Assembly: GCA_013140875.1 (NCBI GenBank)
Contig: JABFSB010000546.1
Span: 1 to 9,070, forward strand
DNA from: Acidobacteriota bacterium
GTDB taxonomy: Bacteria > Acidobacteriota > Blastocatellia > Pyrinomonadales > Pyrinomonadaceae
Length of the DNA stretch: 9,070 bases
Reading direction: 5' to 3'
Each line of letters begins with the position of its first letter. The stretch's first letter is position 1. The notes beneath the pieces were generated by a model that ran no database searches, had not been told where the DNA came from, and was given only the letters and a program-made list of their open reading frames with translations. Below, piece after piece: positions 6,117 to 9,070 of this stretch. A program made the translations under genes and the position numbers.

Positions 6117-6689
6117 CTAACGAGCGAACGCCCTGCCGAACTCCCACTGATCCGGTTCACCGCAAAGGCCGGCCTTTACCGGATTGTTTTCGATATATCT
6201 TATCGTATTGACATAATGGCGAGCGTCGCGGATATAACGGTCAAATGATTCAATCGACCAAAATTGGCCTTTACGCTGCAGGATCTTATTAGCCTCATGA
6301 GCGGTGTAGGACTTTATGGAATGCATTATCTCGGACAGTTCATGCTCTTCCAACAATTCGATGAGAATGTGAACGTGGTTCGGCATAATGACCCACGCAA
6401 TTAGCCGATATCGGACACTATCCCACTTAAGGAGCGTTTCTTTAATCTTCGTCGCGATTCGCTTTTCACACAGCGAGCAGGAGCCGTAGCCTTGGTCCAG
6501 ATAATGTTCGATACGTTTTCTGAAATCTACGTTGTTTATCTGCCCAGTTTCAAGTTCGATTTTCCATTTTTTCAAAAGGTTTTGCGGCATTGAGTCGGCA
6601 AGACGAAATGTGACGAACTGTGTCGATCGCTCGACATTGAAATGCGGCAAGTAGCCGCGAGAGTGCTTCGCTTTTGTCTGTTCGGTCAT
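6117..6689 (-). CDS. REP-associated tyrosine transposase (RAYT, Y1/HUH family)
   Basis: A 190-residue protein from the ATG at 6689 (202 residues from a GTG at 6725). HUH single-strand nucleases of this kind cut and join REP hairpins through a 5'-phosphotyrosine. Seen: RGYLPHFN...QFVTFRLADS at the start; the metal-binding HUH motif as MPNHVHILIE (H105, H107); FWSIESFDRYIRD; and RYIENNPVKAG, where Y165 aligns with the catalytic tyrosine of E. coli RayT by my own comparison. All key residues are present, so it looks functional. Neither start has a clear Shine-Dalgarno; the GTG follows the TGA of the oxidoreductase gene directly, so translation could be coupled, while the ATG gives the usual family N-terminus. 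It lies downstream of and in the same direction as the oxidoreductase gene and converges on the S9 peptidase. Confidence 0.92.
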   Translation of the reverse strand: MTEQTKAKHSRGYLPHFNVERSTQFVTFRLADSMPQNLLKKWKIELETGQINNVDFRKRIEHYLDQGYGSCSLCEKRIATKIKETLLKWDSVRYRLIAWVIMPNHVHILIELLEEHELSEIMHSIKSYTAHEANKILQRKGQFWSIESFDRYIRDARHYVNTIRYIENNPVKAGLCGEPDQWEFGRAFAR

Positions 6690-6700
6690 GTCGTGTGTGG

Positions 6701-6753
6701 GCAACAGTCTGTTCGTGCTTTGCACTCATGCAGGCGAGGGCGCCTGCGTTCCC
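6701..6753 (-). repeat. REP element, right copy flanking the RAYT, overlapping the end of the oxidoreductase gene
   Basis: Bases 6707-6753 are the exact reverse complement of 6049-6095. The inner hairpin lies at 6730-6747. It supplies the last eight codons and the TGA of the Gfo/Idh/MocA gene, and the alternative GTG start of the RAYT (6725). Confidence 0.9.
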
Positions 6754-7829
6754 AGGTGGACGGATGTTCCCGTCGCACTCGACTCTCTTGCCGCGTCCTG
6801 CACGCGCTGGACCTTTAGCCCGTCCGAAAAGGTCGCGGCAAACTCGATCGAATCCCGCCCATCGCGGACAGCTTCGACGATACGCGGAGCAAATTCCATA
6901 AAACCACGCGGAAATCCTGTATCCGGATAACCGGGAACCGCTTCCCCGAGGCCTACTTCGATCTCGCTCCAACCTGCATTGCCATTTTCGGCAACGAACA
7001 GGTCGCCGCGATGGTCTATTTTGATCGCTCCTTCCGCCCCGAAAATCTCAAGCCGGCTCATATATTCCGGCTGCTCGACCATCGAGACCGAGACAAGGCC
7101 GGTCGCGTCGCTACACAGCTCCGAATCGGCAAATCGGAGAAGCATATTCGCCTCGTCGTCGGTCGTCACTTCGCGAACGCCGGCGTGATTGTGCCGCTGT
7201 TTGACGTGCGACTGGAGTTGGCAAAAAACGCTTGAAACTTCGCTTCCCAAAAACCAGTTGAACGAATCGATGATGTGCGAATTGATCGCGCCCAACGCTC
7301 CGCCGCCCTGTTCGGCGTCCGACCACCAGTTCCACGGCAGATCGGGATTGCCCCGCGTCGGCGCCCGAAAATTCCATTTCGCGTGGCGGATCTTGCCCAA
7401 CGCTCCATCGCGTATCATCGCATATGCCTTTTGCCTCCCGGGTTGGAAACGCAGTTCGAAATCGATCAGCGTCAACAGGCCTTTTCCGTCCGCGGCCGCG
7501 ATCATTTCCTCGGCCTCGGCCACGTTCATCGCCATCGGTTTTTCACAGAGGACGTGCTTGCCGTGTTCGAGCGCCGTTACAGTCATTTCCTTATGCAGAT
7601 TCGGCGGAGTCGTGATGCAAACGAGATCGACCGCCGCGTGCGAAACCGTCTCGCGCCAGTCCGCCGTAAAATGGCCGATGCCGAATTCCTCGGCGGTAGA
7701 TTCGGCATTCGCCGGGTTTCCGCTCGCAACCGAAACGACCTCCGCGTTTTCACAGGCCGCAAACGCCGGTATCTGGACTTTCCGGGCAAATCCGGTCCCG
7801 ATGATCCCAATTCCTACTTTGTCTTTCAT
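6726..7829 (-). CDS. Gfo/Idh/MocA family NAD(P)-dependent oxidoreductase
   Basis: A 367-residue cytoplasmic enzyme. The N-terminal Rossmann domain has GIIGTGFARKVQIPAF (G11, G13, A15), CITTPPNLH and the family hallmark CEKPMAMNVAEAEEM (E96-K97-P98), where the Lys is catalytic in characterised members. The C-terminal alpha/beta domain includes FELRFQPG, LPWNWWSDAEQGGGALGAINSHIIDSFNWFLG (H185 and D188 in the usual substrate-site positions), EIFGAEGAI and a late helix DGLKVQRVQDAARES. Members oxidise or reduce sugars, inositols and related compounds; the substrate here is unknown. The ATG at 7829 starts the Rossmann strand as in the family; an upstream in-frame start at 7892 would add 21 residues lying in intergenic sequence. 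No Shine-Dalgarno is visible. Odd: residues 360-367 (GTQAPSPA) and the stop codon are encoded by the REP element, so the native C-terminus has been replaced or extended. Confidence 0.93.
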   Translation of the reverse strand: MKDKVGIGIIGTGFARKVQIPAFAACENAEVVSVASGNPANAESTAEEFGIGHFTADWRETVSHAAVDLVCITTPPNLHKEMTVTALEHGKHVLCEKPMAMNVAEAEEMIAAADGKGLLTLIDFELRFQPGRQKAYAMIRDGALGKIRHAKWNFRAPTRGNPDLPWNWWSDAEQGGGALGAINSHIIDSFNWFLGSEVSSVFCQLQSHVKQRHNHAGVREVTTDDEANMLLRFADSELCSDATGLVSVSMVEQPEYMSRLEIFGAEGAIKIDHRGDLFVAENGNAGWSEIEVGLGEAVPGYPDTGFPRGFMEFAPRIVEAVRDGRDSIEFAATFSDGLKVQRVQDAARESSATGTSVHLGTQAPSPA

Positions 7830-7839
7830 GCTGAAAAAA

Positions 7840-7868
7840 ATTAAGACACAAAACTCTTTCAAAGACAA
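7840..7868 (-). promoter_or_regulatory. Candidate promoter of the oxidoreductase gene
   Basis: On the complement, TTGTCT (7868-7863) and CTTAAT (7845-7840) are 17 bp apart. Both are only partial matches. The -10 would lie ten bases from the ATG, again leaving almost no leader, which agrees with the missing Shine-Dalgarno. Confidence 0.3.
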
Positions 7869-7894
7869 AACCGCGGCCTTTACCCGCCGCAACT

Positions 7895-7985
7895 CGGCGA
7901 ACTCCGCGTCCGCTCAGTGTACTTTGCGTTGAACAATTCTGACCGGTTCCATTCAACGCAAAGCACGCTGAGCTTTTCGCAGAGA
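7895..7985. repeat. Intergenic inverted repeat with 9-bp CTYYGCGWA-like units (copy B)
   Basis: The core arms are 7913-7933 and 7952-7972 (21 bp each, 19 paired) around an 18-base loop; the arms read CTCAGTGTACTTTGCGTTGAA and its near-complement. Outside the left arm are CTCGGCGAA and CTCCGCGTC, the same 9-bp unit as in the 1429-1527 element. It fills most of the spacer between the oxidoreductase and PilZ genes. Confidence 0.65.
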
Positions 7986-8010
7986 GAGATAGAGAGAGAG
8001 AGGAGAGAAA
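7981..8010. repeat. GA-rich purine tract
   Basis: Thirty bases of almost pure GA dinucleotide, broken by one T at 7990, directly beside repeat B. Such homopurine tracts can vary in length and may form triplex DNA. It is non-coding. Confidence 0.8.
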
Positions 8011-8038
8011 CGTAGTATTTAGTGCTTGTCAGTTCGAC

Positions 8039-8083
8039 AAAAAAGATGCCGGAGTGGTCGCGTTTGCACGACCACTCCGGCAT
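8039..8083 (-). terminator. Strong Rho-independent terminator of the PilZ gene
   Basis: A perfect 15-bp stem (ATGCCGGAGTGGTCG at 8046-8060 with its complement at 8069-8083) and an 8-base loop. Read leftwards it is followed, after one C, by TTTTTT (8044-8039), so it acts on minus-strand transcripts. It starts 24 bases after the PilZ stop. Confidence 0.92.
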
Positions 8084-8107
8084 TCTCTTAATGTTCTTAT
8101 TGAGACT

Positions 8108-8563
8108 CTACGCCTGTTCGACTACCGATGACAGCGATCGGGCGGCCTCGTTGCCGTGATTAAGGAAGTGTTTGTATGCGGCGGTGTCTTCCTCGTTGAC
8201 GGCGACGATCGAGGCTCCGATCAGATATCGCTCGGTCGAAAGGTGTACGCCGACGCGTTCGTATCGCATCCCGCGGACCTGCATGCGGATTTTTTGACCC
8301 GAAAGGTCGAGTTCGACGTTCAATAAACGGTCCTGCCCGACAAGGTATTTTTCCTTGATCCGAATCGAAGAAACCACGAAGCCGATGCCGGTTTCACTGA
8401 CATCGCTGGTCTCGCCCGAAAGGAATGCCTCATCGCAGCGGCCTTTCACAAGGCTCTTTTCCGGTGCAAAGCAAACTTTCACGGGAACGTTGTAATTGTT
8501 TCTGATCGACGCCCGCCGGGCGGCGATCGTAGTGCTGAATCGTGTAACCAGTTCTCTTAACAT
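8108..8563 (-). CDS. PilZ domain protein, predicted c-di-GMP binding
   Basis: A 151-residue cytoplasmic protein. The PilZ signature is complete: RxxxR as R17-A-S-I-R21 and D54-V-S-E-T-G59 matching DxSxxG, the residues that hold c-di-GMP in characterised PilZ proteins. The barrel continues as GIGFVVSSIRIKEKYLVGQ, LLNVELDLSGQKIRMQVRGMRYERVG and LIGASIVAV, followed by a helix EEDTAAYKHFLNHG. A short N-terminal helix (1-15) precedes the domain; no output domain is present, so it probably works by binding a partner. The ATG at 8563 places the RxxxR near the N-terminus as usual; no Shine-Dalgarno is visible before it. The next gene upstream, in the same direction, encodes a pilin-like protein, 117 bases away; co-transcription is possible but unproven. 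A strong terminator closes the unit. Confidence 0.92.
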   Translation of the reverse strand: MLRELVTRFSTTIAARRASIRNNYNVPVKVCFAPEKSLVKGRCDEAFLSGETSDVSETGIGFVVSSIRIKEKYLVGQDRLLNVELDLSGQKIRMQVRGMRYERVGVHLSTERYLIGASIVAVNEEDTAAYKHFLNHGNEAARSLSSVVEQA

Positions 8564-8645
8564 TGTCGTACGTGAAATGTGAGACTGAAACCTTGGGGGT
8601 TCGGGGGACGGTCGGGAAATTTTTCCGCCGTATTAGTTAAAACAT

Positions 8646-8667
8646 CGAATGGCCTGGGCATTCCATT
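8646..8667 (-). terminator. Possible weak terminator after the pilin-like gene
   Basis: On the complement, GAATGG and CCATTC (6-bp stem, 10-base loop) are followed by GATGTTTTAACT. The stem is short and the T run brief, so read-through into the PilZ gene is plausible. Confidence 0.3.
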
Positions 8668-8680
8668 CTTTGTAAGCCAT

Positions 8681-9070
8681 TCAATTCTGCATGGGCTTGC
8701 CGCCCGTATCCTTACTGCTAAGCAGCGGTGAGCCTTTTTCGCTCAGCCGCACCAGAAATGACATCAAACCGCTTTTGCCGTACTCGGCGGGCGTCGCCGT
8801 CGACCAATATCCCGCTCCATCATCGGTCAGCGTGAGAGCATAAATATAACCGGTCGATTCGGCCGAAAGCGCGTCGGACGGGAGAAGCCCGTCGTCGATC
8901 AGCTTTCGCAGATCACCGAACTTTCCGCCGTTCTGGGCCGCGAACGCAATCTGCGCCTTTGCGATCCGGTCGAGCATCGCCTTGGCCTCATCCTGATGCG
9001 TCTCGATCCGCAGAATACGAAGATAGAATTTGCCTTCCTGCTTGATGCGTTTCTCGGCGTATTCATCGAC
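8681..9070 (-). CDS. C-terminal part of a pilin-like or secreted protein (cut by right edge)
   Basis: The reading frame is open from the right edge, giving 130 residues to the TGA at 8681. No start is visible; the ATG at 8977 is internal, since the frame continues in good protein sequence upstream (VDEYAEKRIKQEGKFYLRILRIETHQDEA). The pattern ILRIETHQDEAKAMLDRIAKAQIAF, GGKFGDLRKLIDDGLL, STGYIYALTLTDDGAGYWSTATPAEYGKSGLMSFLV resembles the extracellular half of type IV pilin/GspG-like proteins common in Acidobacteriota, where a hydrophobic N-terminal helix would precede it. That helix is outside the window, so the pilin identity is inference; another secreted protein with this domain is possible. 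Its neighbour encodes a PilZ protein, which would suit c-di-GMP control of pili. Confidence 0.65.
   Translation of the reverse strand, partial: VDEYAEKRIKQEGKFYLRILRIETHQDEAKAMLDRIAKAQIAFAAQNGGKFGDLRKLIDDGLLPSDALSAESTGYIYALTLTDDGAGYWSTATPAEYGKSGLMSFLVRLSEKGSPLLSSKDTGGKPMQN

Larger units (their letters stand above)
6049..6753 (-). mobile_element. RAYT module: REP-associated transposase flanked by inverted REPs
   Basis: A 705-bp unit made of one tyrosine transposase gene between two 47-bp perfect inverted repeats. Known: RAYTs are single-copy relatives of IS200/IS605 transposases thought to spread REP/REPIN sequences. The perfect identity of the arms suggests a recent insertion or ongoing conversion. 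No target-site duplication is obvious at the outer edges. Confidence 0.75.

Noticed and set aside
7189..7932. 247-codon plus-strand frame opposite the oxidoreductase
   Set aside because: The minus-strand Gfo/Idh/MocA gene accounts for the region with complete motifs.
8046..8083. Perfect 15-bp palindrome as an operator or attachment site
   Set aside because: It is followed on the minus strand by six T and lies just after the PilZ stop, so a terminator explains it better.
1..9070. CRISPR array, tRNA/rRNA gene, prophage or defence system
   Set aside because: No regularly spaced direct repeats, no tRNA-like cloverleaf or rRNA sequence was seen, and no gene shows nuclease, integrase or phage structural motifs apart from the RAYT.

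Overview
The window most resembles a chromosomal segment of a soil or freshwater Acidobacteriota, probably Blastocatellia/Pyrinomonadaceae-like. This placement is inference from gene content, moderate GC, short gamma-proteobacterium-unlike intergenic repeats, and a REP element beginning GGGAACGCAGGCG next to a RAYT; no marker gene is present. There is no sign of phage, plasmid, CRISPR or a defence island. It is mostly ordinary genome with several well-formed regulatory and repeat structures.

Left part (1-1702): the N-terminal half of a FadN-type 3-hydroxyacyl-CoA dehydrogenase runs off the left edge on the minus strand. Its promoter has a perfect TATAAT, and a near-perfect match to the Bacillus-type FadR operator sits between the -10 and -35. 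The rest of the divergent spacer holds an imperfect inverted repeat built of 9-bp units and a TTGACA promoter for the next gene.

Middle (1703-3863), all plus strand: a secreted protein with two duplicated peptidoglycan-binding domains closed by a terminator; a secreted DUF4440/NTF2-like protein whose extended -10 lies so close to the ATG that the mRNA is probably leaderless; and a two-gene unit of a PPOX-fold general stress flavoprotein and a small zinc-ribbon protein.

Centre (3864-6040): a terminator, apparently with the next promoter nested in it, then a secreted S9 prolyl-oligopeptidase-family peptidase with intact triad and an unusual ~50-residue insertion between propeller and hydrolase domains.

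Right part (6041-9070), all minus strand: a REP-associated tyrosine transposase (RAYT) flanked by perfect 47-bp inverted REP repeats. The right REP forms the last eight codons and stop of a Gfo/Idh/MocA oxidoreductase, which therefore lies directly upstream of the RAYT in the same direction. Then come a second inverted repeat of the 9-bp-unit type, a GA-rich tract, a strong terminator, a PilZ c-di-GMP-binding protein, and the C-terminal part of a pilin-like or secreted protein cut by the right edge.

Functionally the window is a set of small independent units (fatty-acid beta-oxidation, cell envelope, stress, peptide degradation, sugar-type oxidoreduction, c-di-GMP sensing) rather than one pathway. 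The most interesting material is regulatory (the FadR-like operator, leaderless and nested promoters) and the REP/RAYT module that has altered a host gene's C-terminus.
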